Shown here: positions 11,401 to 21,180 of the stretch, piece after piece
Position numbering within the stretch: position 1 is the first letter of the stretch
Layout: each line of letters begins with the position of its first letter
DNA from: Hydractinia symbiolongicarpus
Taxonomy: Eukaryota > Cnidaria > Hydrozoa > Anthoathecata > Hydractiniidae
Length of the DNA stretch: 60,000 nucleotides
Reading direction: 5' to 3'
NCBI RefSeq assembly: GCF_029227915.1
Contig: NC_079876.1
Coordinates: 23,872,001 to 23,932,000 of the forward strand
Translations under genes and position numbers: made by a program
The notes under the pieces: model-generated
The model's input: the letters and a program-made list of their open reading frames with translations, nothing else
What the model was told of the DNA's origin: nothing
Databases searched by the model: none

Positions 11401-12997
11401 GCCTTGTCTAACTGTCTAAACAAGCCTAATGATGGATTCTGTTAATGAATTAACTAACTACTTAGGTTTGGAAAAAGACGTGTAATACTGGCTTTTATGA
11501 TTATTGGTAGCTTGCTTTGTATTTCCTACAAGATTTTTAATCATATCGGTAAGCTGTTATGCACTCTTCCTGCATCTTTGCAAATATTTAAACTGAAAAA
11601 TTAATGATTTGGATTTTTTTTCGACAAATAAAAACACGCTGTAGCCTTTTGTGTCTCTTTTTCTCTCGTGAGATAATACACAATGCGATTTGTAATTAAT
11701 ATTTCTTTCAGCTCTACTGTTAGCAGGGAAAATGTTTTTCGCTCCAACATTTGGCTTGGTATACGTTTATTGTGTGGACCTCTTCCCTACTATCGTTCGG
11801 TAAGTTTGCTTGTACGTTTATATTGCGCATACAATGATGCTTTTACTGCACAATTAATATTTTGTCTTTTTTTTATTCTTCTTTATATAACTACTGTTAC
11901 CATTTAAATATTATTAGGTAATAAATGTTTCGTCGCAAATATTAGAAAATCGATAACTTAAAGATTTCACTAAATCTAGCATTATTCTCTGAGAGGCAGT
12001 TCCTAAAAACGCATATAAAGAAAAATATTATTTGCAATATTCTCCTTTTTTCTTTATAGCAACTTATGTGTTGGTTTGTGTGTAACAGTTTGTCGCATGG
12101 GAAGTGTACTTGCTCCACAATTGATACTTTTGGTGAGGGTGTCCATATGATTGGCGAGTGTGTCCATTATTTTGTTTCACTGATAGCCACAGAAAAATTG
12201 CGAAACTTTAATAAAGCCCTTTTATGATTATTATTTGACATGAAGGTTCCAGTCCGTTTCCTTTCATAAAATTCACAGCTTGATTTACTTTAGACTTATA
12301 ACTTGGTTTGTTAGCTTGAATAGTCATGCATGACTTTTTATTTTTTAAATTACTCGTCAGAAATTTCTCTCACTTTCACTAACTGTGTCATATGACAAAA
12401 GTGTGCAAAAATGTTACGCCTGTTACACATGCATCTTGTTTTAGGACATTAAAAAAACGTTTTGTTTCATTAGGTCTGTTAAAAACTTTTGTTTTCAACC
12501 ATGAAAGAAAAAAGAATGACCAGCAGAACCCACAATTTGTGATAATTATCGAATGTTACTCAGCAGGATCCCTTAAAATGGGGATTTATGGTTGCTCGAT
12601 TAAGCAGTTTACTCGCTTAACTGAGATTTCCTATGAGACCCTTTACTTAGTGGGTCTACTTTTTATTTCCCCCACATTTGAAGAACCTTGGAAATAAATG
12701 GCAGTTGTTAGACGGCAGATACATGTCATTTTAGCGATATTTTGAGAAATTAGAACTGGGATTTAAATTTACAATTCAGCTCCTTTATATTTTTTTCAGG
12801 GTGTGTACACCTCACCTGATGTTCCTATTCTAATCAGTGGTATCATCATGCTGATGGCAGCTGTCGTTATTTATTTTATGCCTGAATTGACCAATCAACC
12901 ACTTCCTGATACCATCGAAGACGTAGAGAACTTCAAAGAAAACAAAAAGAAATTACCAGTTGAGCAGGAGATTAAAACAATTTCCAACTTAGTTTAA
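5485..12997 (+). CDS. SLC22-family organic ion transporter, copy B, complete, 11 coding exons
   Basis: Exons: 5485-5534, 6048-6218, 7419-7587, 8188-8418, 9637-9836, 10308-10541, 11070-11204, 11466-11548, 11712-11799, 12060-12132, 12800-12997. They join in frame to 543 codons plus TAA, the usual SLC22 length. In order: a short cytoplasmic start with KLGSPGRYH; helix 1; an extracellular loop with Cys residues and potential N-glycosylation sites (NTS twice, NRT); TEWNLVCDN before helix 2; the major-facilitator loop motif GRVSDRYGRRPV; FLPESFRW after helix 6; the second-half echo RFGKRR; DLFPTIVRN; and PELTNQPLPDTIEDVENF at the C-end. I chose the GTAGGT donor after Cys (8418), not the GTACTT donor four bases later, because only it keeps phase and matches family spacing. 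It is expected to act as a plasma-membrane uniporter or exchanger; substrate unknown. The donor of exon 10 is GTGAGG, not GTAAGT as in A and C. Start exon 1 is the least certain part. Confidence 0.9.
6473..6563 (+). repeat. Duplicate of the exon 2/intron 2 junction inside intron 2 of copy B
   Basis: The block acaccttcacatccgtaag followed by tgttatgg-aattaagaagttg and the actcaaaataaaa run repeats 6205-6290, the real end of exon 2 with its donor. In the second copy the donor-adjacent base has changed (ccGTAAG against cgGTAAG). Copy C has only one such block at this place. Confidence 0.75.
6721..6816 (+). repeat. Tandem duplication, 48-bp unit x 2
   Basis: Units 6721-6768 and 6769-6816 both start caacacaaccatacgaagg and differ only near the last bases (attatcag against attatgag). 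The repeat lies in intron 2 of copy B. Confidence 0.93.
9832..9988 (+). repeat. Repeated exon 5 donor region in intron 5 of copy B
   Basis: The junction tatttGTAAGTCctgtgtaaaa is followed by three imperfect copies: caatGTAAGTCcggtgtaaaa near 9880, caatgtagaagtctggtg near 9917 and a more complete gatgtatttGTGAGTCtg near 9971. Copy C keeps one intact junction at 39470 and one degraded echo. Two of the copies in B retain usable-looking donor consensus. Confidence 0.75.
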
Positions 12998-13085
12998 TTA
13001 TTTCTTCAAATACTAAAACTATAGAATAATGAAGATATTTTTTACTATATTAAAAGCACTACATGGGATTATTATTATTATTATA

Positions 13086-13681
13086 TACCCGTAAGCAAAA
13101 ACAGCCATTGAATAAATGATCGTATTCCACCCGTATTATTCAATGCTTGTGACGTAACAATAGTTTTGACAAAACATTCGTAAACGCATGTTTTGATTTT
13201 ATCCTTTCGGCCTCATTAATTTTTATCGTAATTAACTGTGATTGGTTGTTTCTTAGTGGTCCGTTTTCTGATTGGTCGATTTCCAAACACGTGAAATGGC
13301 GGGAACTTTTGTGTCGAGAAAATTCTTTTTACAAAAACATCAAAACTTTCAACATTCAAAAAAAAGAAATGAACTTTTTGTCTCTTTGTACCGTGTCGAT
13401 TTCAACAACATTTCGAAAACATGTCGATTTCACAAAAAAATGTTTCGATCTACACTATAAAATGAAACGAAAACAAAACAAACACAAAACAAAATAAGTA
13501 ATATTAATTATAACAATCTCTTTTGGGTATATAATAAAACATATATACAATAGGTAAACATAGGTTATTGGATTTATTAACCCTCGGTGATATTATATTC
13601 AACTCCGCTGCGCGTCGTTGAATATAAATCACCTCGGGTTAATAAATCTCAATAACCTATGTTTACCTATTGTATATCTAC
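13086..13681 (+). mobile_element. 0.6-kb insertion in the 3' UTR/flank of copy B (non-autonomous element candidate)
   Basis: Copy A reads straight from gggattattattattattt into aacagatcc, while copy B carries about 596 extra bases between the same flanks, making this an insertion in B or a loss in A. The right part is a long near-perfect palindrome (13547-13677). No coding capacity is recognised. Possible target duplication of a ttatt-type sequence cannot be resolved because the flank is itself an (att)n repeat. Confidence 0.75.
13547..13677. repeat. Long imperfect hairpin at the right end of the 3'-UTR insertion
   Basis: The left arm (acaataggtaaacataggtt, then attggatttattaacc and ggtgatattatattcaac) is mirrored by the right arm (gttgaatataaatcacc, gggttaataaatc, aacctatgtttacctattgt) around the short loop tccgctgcgcgtc. 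Stem length is about 57 bp with a few mismatches. Confidence 0.88.
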
Positions 13682-13745
13682 TTATTATTTAACAGATCCT
13701 ATTTTTAGCTTTTGTACAATATAGACCTTTTTATTCTCGTTTTTA

Positions 13746-13751
13746 AATAAA
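13746..13751 (+). promoter_or_regulatory. Ancestral poly(A) signal of copy B, displaced
   Basis: This AATAAA corresponds to the one at 1363 in copy A. In B it is about 750 nt from the stop instead of 142 nt. Another AATAAA at 13111-13116, within the inserted sequence, could replace it. Confidence 0.45.
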
Positions 13752-13987
13752 AATGCACCCGCATTTGCTTAGTACAACATTTTATAATCTTGGTTTAACC
13801 ACTGTGCTAAATTTTTTGCAAACGTAAAAGATTGATTGTAGAAATTAAGTTTATTACTTTATTAAGTTATCATAATTTCGGTTTCAACAATAAATTGAAT
13901 ACATGTATCCGAATGCGCTTGCCCAGAAGTACCGCTGCGTTGCGAAACGGCTCACCAGTACTTTAAGGATAACTCAGCTTTTGAAAA

Positions 13988-14111
13988 TCTCTTTAATAAT
14001 AGCCGTATTTTGTCTGTCTGTCCGCGAAAGCCGCTTCCTGTTACGGAAACACGAAATGCGGTATATAAAGGACGGGCGACCCCGTGGATTTTTCCACGGG
14101 TTAACGGCTAG
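13988..14111 (+). mobile_element. Non-autonomous Helitron-like element 1 (array unit)
   Basis: Starts TCTCTTTAATAATAGCC after an A. Ends with the hairpin CCCGTGGATTTTTCCACGGG, a short spacer and CTAG, followed by T. These are the hallmarks of Helitrons (5' TC, 3' hairpin then CTRR, insertion between A and T). It is 124 bp and noncoding. It contains the family core acgaaatgcggtatataaag. Its 3' end abuts the 5' end of the next element with no intervening base. Confidence 0.72.
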
Positions 14112-15747
14112 TCTCTATAATAATAGCCGTATTTTGTCTGTTCAAAAGGGTTACTGATATTCCTTTGATCTTTCCGCGAATTTTTAGGAACCAGGGGGTT
14201 GTTTAATTGGAATCTTATGATTTATCAAAATAAATTACAAAAATTAATTTATTTCCTTACACAATTTAATTAATTTAATTAATAAACCTCTAATTTAAAA
14301 AAGAAGTTAAGTAATTAAAATGAATTCATTATTCAAATGCGCCATTTTTAATAATAATTTACCGCCGTGACCTTAATCGCCGATTCCGCTCAGGAGCCAC
14401 AGAAAACAAATAGGATGGTTTTACTGACAGTTTACCTGACTTTGTTTTGACCGCTTGCACGTGTATACGAAAACGCCTGATTCTTTGAAAAACCAATCAA
14501 GACTTTCGCGGCCTAGACATGCCAACGAAGAAACATGATGGCCATTTTAGTTTTTAAAAAGTAATGGTGGTCAGTGTTGTTTCTAAGTCTGTTTCACCTT
14601 TTTGTCTTCTATAAGCTTTTTATATTTGTAATATTTGTTTTTTTTATGTTCTAAAATGTGAAGATAAATATATTGTCACGTTTTTTAGCTACTTACAGAT
14701 CTTAAACGCCCCAGTTTTAGGATTTTTGGCTAGGAACGAATATTTTGAAGGCTAGCTAGCTAATAGCCTTACTTTTTACTAATTTTGTTTGGTATAAGAG
14801 GTTTTTCTCCAACCCAACATTTATTTTTATGTCGAGGATATAGCCATTTAGCTATCTCATATATTTACCTAAAAAGTGAGAGTATAAAAATTCAGTTAGG
14901 CTATCAAAATCGCAATATTCTCAGCAATAAATCTTATGCTAGATGCAGTTTAGCTAGGTAGCTATACATCTTTAATTATTTTCTTAAAAATGTTTTTGCA
15001 AATAAAATAGCTGAGCAATTGCTTTAGCTGGAGGGGTAACGACAGGCTGTTTCCTGTGTTGTCATTTAAACTGAAGTTGTGATAAAGTTTTTTTGGAAAA
15101 GGGTACTGTTCACACCTGTTTAACTGTACTAGGCGGTCAGCTCAGTGTTAACAATAGCCTGTTTTTGGAAAAGGCTGTTACGCCTATGCAGGTCAGCCCA
15201 CTGTGACAATTAATTTTTAAACTGTCTTGGGAATCACGCCTGTACGAATGTCCAACAATGTTTACCTGGACTAACCGCTTAGCCCTGTGCAAGAAACGAA
15301 GGACTGTTTCTTGTGTTTTCATTTAAGTCTGCAAGAAAGTTTTTTTCAAAAGGGTATTATCCCTATACACCTGTAACACTATTTAACTGTACTAAGCGCT
15401 CAGTCCGGTGTCATGATTAATTTTTTAACATTTACAAAAACTTATTCCGCAAAATAAAATAATATTGACCGATTGTTTTTGCCATGACAGAGTCACAACG
15501 GTTGTAAACTGTGTTTTTATTTCAGCCTTTGTTGCGGGAAAGTTATTTTTTGAAAAATATGTTACAGTCGCAACACTATAATGGTGTGTGCGCTTCACTT
15601 GATTTACGACATACTGCATACCTGTACTAAAGCGCTCCACCTGACTGTGTCGCACAGTTTGCAGTTCTTTTTAAGCGCTCCTTAGGGCGTTCAGCAACAG
15701 TTACTTGTGGCTCATGCCGGCGATTCGACGCTGGGTTTCCCGGCTAG
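14112..15747 (+). mobile_element. Non-autonomous Helitron-like element 2 (long, array unit)
   Basis: Begins TCTCTATAATAATAGCC directly after CTAG of the previous unit. Ends with a decayed GC hairpin (ccggcgattcgacgctggg), cccgg and CTAG (15744-15747). The part from 14163 is unrelated to the flank of copy A. The interior from about 14360 shares an ordered set of blocks with 22860-23395 and with the minus-strand element 25227-26657 (cgcctgattctt, aatatattgtcacgtttttt, tttggctaggaacgaa, gctagctagc). A second block, 15020-15660, contains repeated modules (ttaactgtactaagcg, ggaatcacgcctgtac, gcgggaaagttattttttg). No protein-coding ORF. Confidence 0.62.
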
Positions 15748-17474
15748 TTTCTATAATAATAGCCGTCGTCTGTCTGTTCGTGCGTCAAAAGCGACTTGTG
15801 TTAGCCACGCACGAAATACAAAATACGCAAGGGCGAGAAACCCGTCGGGCCTCCGCTGGCACAGGGACGATTCCCGCTAAAATGAAGGTCCAATCAGGAG
15901 CAAAGTTTTATATAATTGACCAATCAGGAACTAAAGCTCTTTATATTCGTTAGCAACAATTTTTACGTTGCCCTCAGTCAGTCCGAAATTTGGCAAGCAG
16001 ATCTGACCAACTCAGCGCTGAAGAATGGAAAGTTTTTGAACTGTTTGCGTTATTTTTTGCTATGTGTTGCTTCTATATGTATTTTAACAAGATTGCTGTT
16101 TCTTTTAAAACTTCTTTTCATGTATTTTTTTTGTTTGCTTACATTTTTATTCACCTTATGTTAAAGTTAGCTAGCTAGCTAGCTCAGCCACCTGACACCT
16201 AAAGCTTTGTATTAGTTCTATTTGTCTCTTACTGTCATGTTCTCTAGCCATATATCAATCTTAAACAAACCAATTTCAAGATTCTGGCTACCAACTACTA
16301 GCTAAGCTACCTATTCAGCCACCTAAAGATTTGTATTAGTTTTATTTGCCTCTTACTGTCACGTTCTCTAGCCATATATTAATCTTAAACAAAACCAATT
16401 TTAAGATTCTGGCTACCAACGTAGATGTTAGCTAACATTTCTGATTTTTGTGTTAACTTTGCCAATCTGATTTTTACTTGGTTGTAAACTGGGGTTAGCT
16501 ACCTCTAGCTAAAATGTAAAAGTAACCAAATACAGTTGGCTGCAACAGAATTTTTAAGTAATCTTTCTCATACTAAATGCAATTAAGTAGTTAGCTACCA
16601 CTTTACTGTAATAAAAAATTTAGCAAAAGTCAAAAGTTTATTAATGAGACACAGAGTACCTGTGCTATGTGCCCATCCCGTGTTGTTAAACGACGGTCTG
16701 TTTCCTGTGTTTTTATTTAAACTGAAGTAATTTGGAAATGCCATTAATGTGCGACATGTGCGACACATTTTACCTGTACTAAGTGTTAAACTCAGTGTTA
16801 ACAATGGACTGTTTTTTTGGAAAAGGCTGTTACGCTTAGAGCATGTGTGATGTGGTTTACCTGTACTAAGGGGTCAGCCCACTGTGACAATTATTTTTTA
16901 AACTTTCTCGGGAATCACGTCTGTACGGGTGTGCAACACTGTTTACCACTGTTTAACTTATTCCGCAAAATAAAATAATATTGACTAATTGTTTTTGCTA
17001 TGACGGAGTAACAACGATTTGTAAACTCTGTTTTTATTAGCTTTTCTTGCGGGAAAGTTACTTTCTGAAAAATATGTGACAGTTGCAACACTATAATGGT
17101 GTATGCGCTTTACTTGATTTACGGCATACTGCACAAAGCACCCACCTGACCGTGTGGCACAGTTTACGACTCTTATTAAGCACTCCTCGGGGCGTTCAAC
17201 GCATGGTCACACCTTGACTTGTGGCTTACCCTGTTTTTATTTCAGCTTTTGTTGCAGGAAAGTTATTTTTTGAAAAATATGTTACAGTCGCAACATTACA
17301 ATGGTGTATGCGCTTCACTTAATTTAGGACATACTGCATACCTGTACCAAAGCGCTCCATCTCACCGTGTGGCACAGTTTACGACTCTTATTAAGCGCCC
17401 CACAGAATCTTCAACGCTGGGTCACACCTTCACTTGTGGCTTACCCCGGCGTCGACGCCGGGTTTACCGGCTAG
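15748..17474 (+). mobile_element. Non-autonomous Helitron-like element 3 (long, array unit)
   Basis: Starts TTTCTATAATAATAGCC straight after CTAG; the second base is decayed (TT, not TC). Ends with the perfect hairpin CCCGGCGTCGACGCCGGG, spacer tttaccgg and CTAG (17471-17474), then T. The interior repeats the modules of element 2, some twice (for example gggaaagttatttttt and gcgctccat at 17040-17170 and again at 17250-17400). No coding capacity recognised. Confidence 0.62.
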
Positions 17475-17603
17475 TGTGTGTTATAATACCGTATATGTAT
17501 GTCTGTCTGTTACGCAAAATGGTACCGCAAGTAGCATGACGTACGCAATGCGGTATAAAAAGAACGGGCAAACCAGTGAATTATTCCACAGACCAACAAC
17601 TAG
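17475..17603 (+). mobile_element. Non-autonomous Helitron-like element 4 (short, last array unit)
   Basis: A decayed 5' end (tgtgtgttataatacc) directly follows CTAG of element 3. The family core gcaatgcggtataaaaag and gggcaaaccagtg is present. The 3' end is a worn hairpin, aacaa and CTAG (17600-17603), then T. Length 129 bp, close to the 124 bp of element 1. Confidence 0.6.
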
Positions 17604-18068
17604 TTTAGTATGTTCTATTAAGTCCATGGGAACTAACAGATGCTATTATTTTAAAGTCTTGTTTAAATAAAGCCTCCTCCTAATTGTATGAGCATAAAAT
17701 TTAATGGTGCGGAACTAAAAGTTTAGCACATGTTAATTGGGGTTACAGAAGGAAATGTGTGTCTCCATTGACTCCTAGTATAAGGCTAACCAGGTTCACT
17801 AGTGTTTTGTCATTCTGTATTATTAATTTTACAAGTGTGTTGGTGACCTATGACTAATAGTCAACACTATCTTAATTTATCCAAAAAATAGACTGCCTTA
17901 AGCTTGTTACTTAAGGTCATAGGTCAATACCACAAGCAGGGGTATATATATGGAGTAAAACACAGTAAGCCTCTTGCTCTTGAACAGTTCAGACGTTTGG
18001 CAAAACACATTCAGAATGTGGTTGCTTGTTAACATTGGTCTGAAATTGCTCAATTTACATATTACTTA
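17604..18068. other. Stretch before the DIRS-like ORFs, probable 5' region of that retroelement
   Basis: No gene recognised. A TATA-like run (ggtatatatatggag, about 17940) precedes the first gag-like ORF by some 130 bp and could be a retroelement promoter. Terminal repeats could not be identified by eye. Confidence 0.35.
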
Positions 18069-19328
18069 ATGTCATCTAAAAAATACGACGAAATGATGGC
18101 TGAGCCTCATCTTAGAACTGTTGACGAGTGGTCAGAGTTAGGCTTTGAAACTCTAACTATGTTTGCGAAATCCTTTCAAATTTCAACTGAAGGTAAAACA
18201 TTGCAAGATATCACATTCCTTGTTTCAAAAAAAAATTCAGGAGGCAAAAAGCCTACCAGAACACAATATCAAAAACCTTCGACAGAAATGCGACGAGTAC
18301 GAGGCGAATTCTGCAGAAGGCGGTGAGGAAGACATCAGTTTCATATCACATGGCTCCTCTTCAGAAACAAAGAAAAAATCTTTAAAAGCTAAATTTAAGA
18401 AGAAAAATAATTTGGCACACGAACTTAAGTCTTTTTTGAGGAATGAGATTCAAAACAAATTTAAAAAACAAAAAATACTGCCACAGCAGGAAGCTTGGAT
18501 TTACCGTCCACAGTCAAGTTAGCCATCTTTTCGTGATTCTCCCCAGCGATCTCCGACAGCCGGTTTTGTGGCACATGCCAATCTCAAAGATGGCGTGTCA
18601 GTCACAGGTCGTTCAGTTGCTGACCTCACTATTAATGCTTTAACTTTTGCTACTTCGTGTTTGTCTGCAGGGGTGGTAACTTTATTAATTTCTCTCCCTC
18701 CAGTTCCTAAGCGAATTTTAGAGAAAATTAAGGCCAGTGAGTATGTAAATTCTGACTATTTATTGCTTCCATCGCCCAATGACTCAACGTCCTTGTCGTC
18801 CTTGCCCATGAATGATGGAGGTGAGTACGAGATGAGGATGCGTACCGTGGATGGCATACCCACATTAGCTGTGTGTAGAAAAAATGTAACTAAGTCTCGT
18901 ATTAAGGATTATGCTTTGTGGAGTTTGGCTCGGAGCTATTATTTTAGTTGTATGCTCCAGTACTCACCACACTTAGCTCAGCAGTTAGTCAGATATCAGA
19001 CGTACATCGCCCAATTTGCCAACCAGTATATTTTGTCATATGTATATGCCTTTGACCAACTGCACATAATGCATCTGGCAAATGATACCGGCAAGGAGTG
19101 GCATGTTATCGATGACCTGCTATACAACCAACACCTTAGAGGTTCTCCTGTGTTGCCAAAAGGGGTGCTGTTGCTTGGGGATCATCTTTATCTACATCCT
19201 CCAGGTTGAGCTATGCATGTTTTATCTGCAATGAAAAAGGGCACTTCGCTAACCAATGCCTCACTCAAAGTGGGCGGTTTAGGAAGGCCGATAAGCAGCA
19301 GTTTCGGAATGTCACCCAGCAGTTTTGA
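18069..19328 (+). pseudogene. DIRS-like gag remnant with CCHC zinc knuckle
   Basis: The frame opens at 18069 (MSSKKYDEMM) and slips in an A-run near 18228 into a lysine-rich frame ending at 18522. A longer open stretch, 18568-19209 (213 aa), is gag-like with no catalytic motif. One further frameshift leads to ACFICNEKGHFANQC at about 19215-19259, a C-x2-C-x4-H-x4-C zinc knuckle typical of retroelement nucleocapsid proteins. The separate pieces are collinear, so I read them as one broken gag gene. Identity rests mainly on the knuckle and its position before the RT. Confidence 0.65.
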
Positions 19329-19659
19329 AGTAAATCCCAGCAACCACGGTGCATAAAATTTAATAGAGGACTCAGTTGGACATTTACCCCATGCGCCTAC
19401 TCTCACAGGCATTTTTCCTGTGGATCGTCAGGACACCCAGCAATCCATCGCACACTCAGGTCCTCTAGGCCAAGTACCAAATGAATTTTTTCCTGTAAAA
19501 TCGCTTGTCACAACCCCGGTTAAAGTTGACGTATTGGAGAGTTTCTTGACTGGTCATCCAAACAAAACATTAGTGCGGTTTATTGTATCAGGTTTTAGAT
19601 ATGGATTCAAACTTGGTTTTAGGACAATGAGTTGAACTCATGCAGAAGTAACAACAAAT

Positions 19660-20180
19660 CTTCCATAGAGTATGAAAACAAAGTTGATGAGGCGATTTAA
19701 ATTGTATTGTTCTCCCCTGGTTGCTGCATCAAAAAAGAATGGGACTGTGCGAGTGGTATTATACCTTTTTTCACCACATGGACATTCAGTTAACGATGGC
19801 ATTACCAATAAGGACTATTCGGTTTCCTACTCATCATTTGACGATGCGGTTGAAATGGTTAAAAGGTTGGGTAGAAATTGTTACATGGCGTAGTTGGACA
19901 TAAAGCATGCTTTAACACCGTACATTGTGCATCCTAGTGATACTAAGTTATTAGGCGCCTATTAGGTTATAAGTGGAAGGGAAGATACTTTTTTGACGTA
20001 GTTTTTTCTTTTAGTGGGCGTTCCTCTCCTTTCATCTTTAAAAAATTTGCTGATATTCTAAGTGGATATTATTGTGGATTTATTTTGTCAAAAATCTCTT
20101 ACATTATTTAGATGATTTCATTACAGCTGTTGTCTCGATTGCAGGTTTGTACCTGCAATCGAGACAAAATATCTGCATAA
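19660..20180 (+). pseudogene. DIRS-like reverse transcriptase remnant
   Basis: SPLVAASKKNGTVRVV, HGHSVNDGI and SSFDDAVEMVKRLG match the N-terminal palm/fingers of DIRS-type reverse transcriptases. A TAG at 19891 is followed at once by LDIKHA, the first catalytic Asp block. After another stop and frameshift, LLHYLDDFITA at about 20096-20128 is the second catalytic block (YLDD form). The protein is non-functional here. Confidence 0.75.
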
Positions 20181-20349
20181 GATCACTTCAAACGTCTATG
20201 CCCAAAAGCCGAAGCAAATCCAACACCAATTCCTTCATCGATACTACAACTCTTCAAAGAGATTAAAGTCATTATTTAAACTCGTCCATTATAACAAACA
20301 CCAGGGCAACATATTGGTCAGGATATCTCTCGTTTAAAAAAAATTTGAG

Positions 20350-21115
20350 AAGCTACATCCGTACCTACCTTTCCTCTGAAGAAATTAACACTTCAACTGT
20401 TTGTGACATATTTGGAAAGACGCGTCGAATTTGCTACCATTAAAGTCTATCTTCGCGGTGTTCAGTACGTGTAATACGTGGCTTTAACACGAATATAGCC
20501 GGCACGGGTCACCTGTATTATGTTTTGCGTGGCATTAGAAAATTTCATCCAAATTCTCCTTCTCAGAGACTATCAATTACCCCCACCTGATCTGCGTAAA
20601 ATGATAATGTTTATTAAAAACTCTGTTTTCCAACCACGACAAAGCAATGTGGACTTGTCTTATCTTAGTAGTATTTTTTGGCCTGTAAAGGTTGTAAGAG
20701 TATGTTTGCCCATCCACGTTCACTTTTGATACAGAAACCATCTCACACCTTTTCAACGTGTGGTTCACCTGCTGTAATTAACCTTAAGTGCTCTAAAACA
20801 GACCCGTTTAGGCTAGGGTGCAAGATTCGCCTAGCGAAAAATGGAGGCTGTCTTTGTCCTTACCTAGCATTCAGAGGAACTAAAGTAGGGCCCTGGTTCA
20901 TGTTTAGGGAGGGAATGTTTGTTACCCGAAAGTTTGTTTCTTCATTTCTAACAATAAGCTTGCCTAACAAAATTAACATTAACACGCATAGTTTTCGCAT
21001 TGGTGGCGCTTCGGCTGCAGCTTCCTGCGGGATACTCGGTTCGGCTATTAAGATTATTGGACGCTGGAGTAGTGATTGCTACAGAAGGTATATCATCTGT
21101 CGGAAAACGTTTTGA
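20350..21115 (+). pseudogene. DIRS-like tyrosine recombinase remnant
   Basis: An N-terminal core-binding piece (LQLFVTYLERRVEFATIKVY then LRGVQY, about 20385-20470) is followed in other frames by LRGIRKFHPN. A 145-residue open frame, 20678-21115, then carries NTHSFRIGGASAAA (the HxxR catalytic box) and IIGRWSSDCYRRYI (the nucleophile-Tyr region). This organisation is that of the tyrosine recombinases of DIRS/Ngaro elements. At least two frameshifts separate the halves. A Crypton was considered but the adjacent matching RT argues against it. Confidence 0.8.
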
Positions 21116-21180
21116 CAGAATGGTCCCCTTGCATAGCAGAGTTAAATGGACTGCCAAAAATCTGGGACATTAAGTCTGTG

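Larger units (their letters stand above)
18069..21180 (+). mobile_element. Decayed tyrosine-recombinase (DIRS/Ngaro-like) retrotransposon
   Basis: The order gag-like, CCHC zinc knuckle, reverse transcriptase, tyrosine recombinase, all on the plus strand, defines DIRS-order retroelements, which integrate with a recombinase instead of a DDE integrase. All three modules are broken by stops and frameshifts, so it is inactive. Between RT and recombinase only about 200 bp remain, so most of RNase H is missing. The terminal repeats that would separate DIRS from Ngaro were not found. Confidence 0.8.

Noticed and set aside
12392-12697. 101-residue plus-strand frame in intron 10 of copy B (and its 80-residue partner at 617-859 in A)
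   Set aside because: It lies in an intron. The two copies differ by a stop-creating change, and no family motif is present.
20678-21115. Crypton or bacterial-type integrase
   Set aside because: A collinear DIRS-type RT and gag lie just upstream on the same strand.
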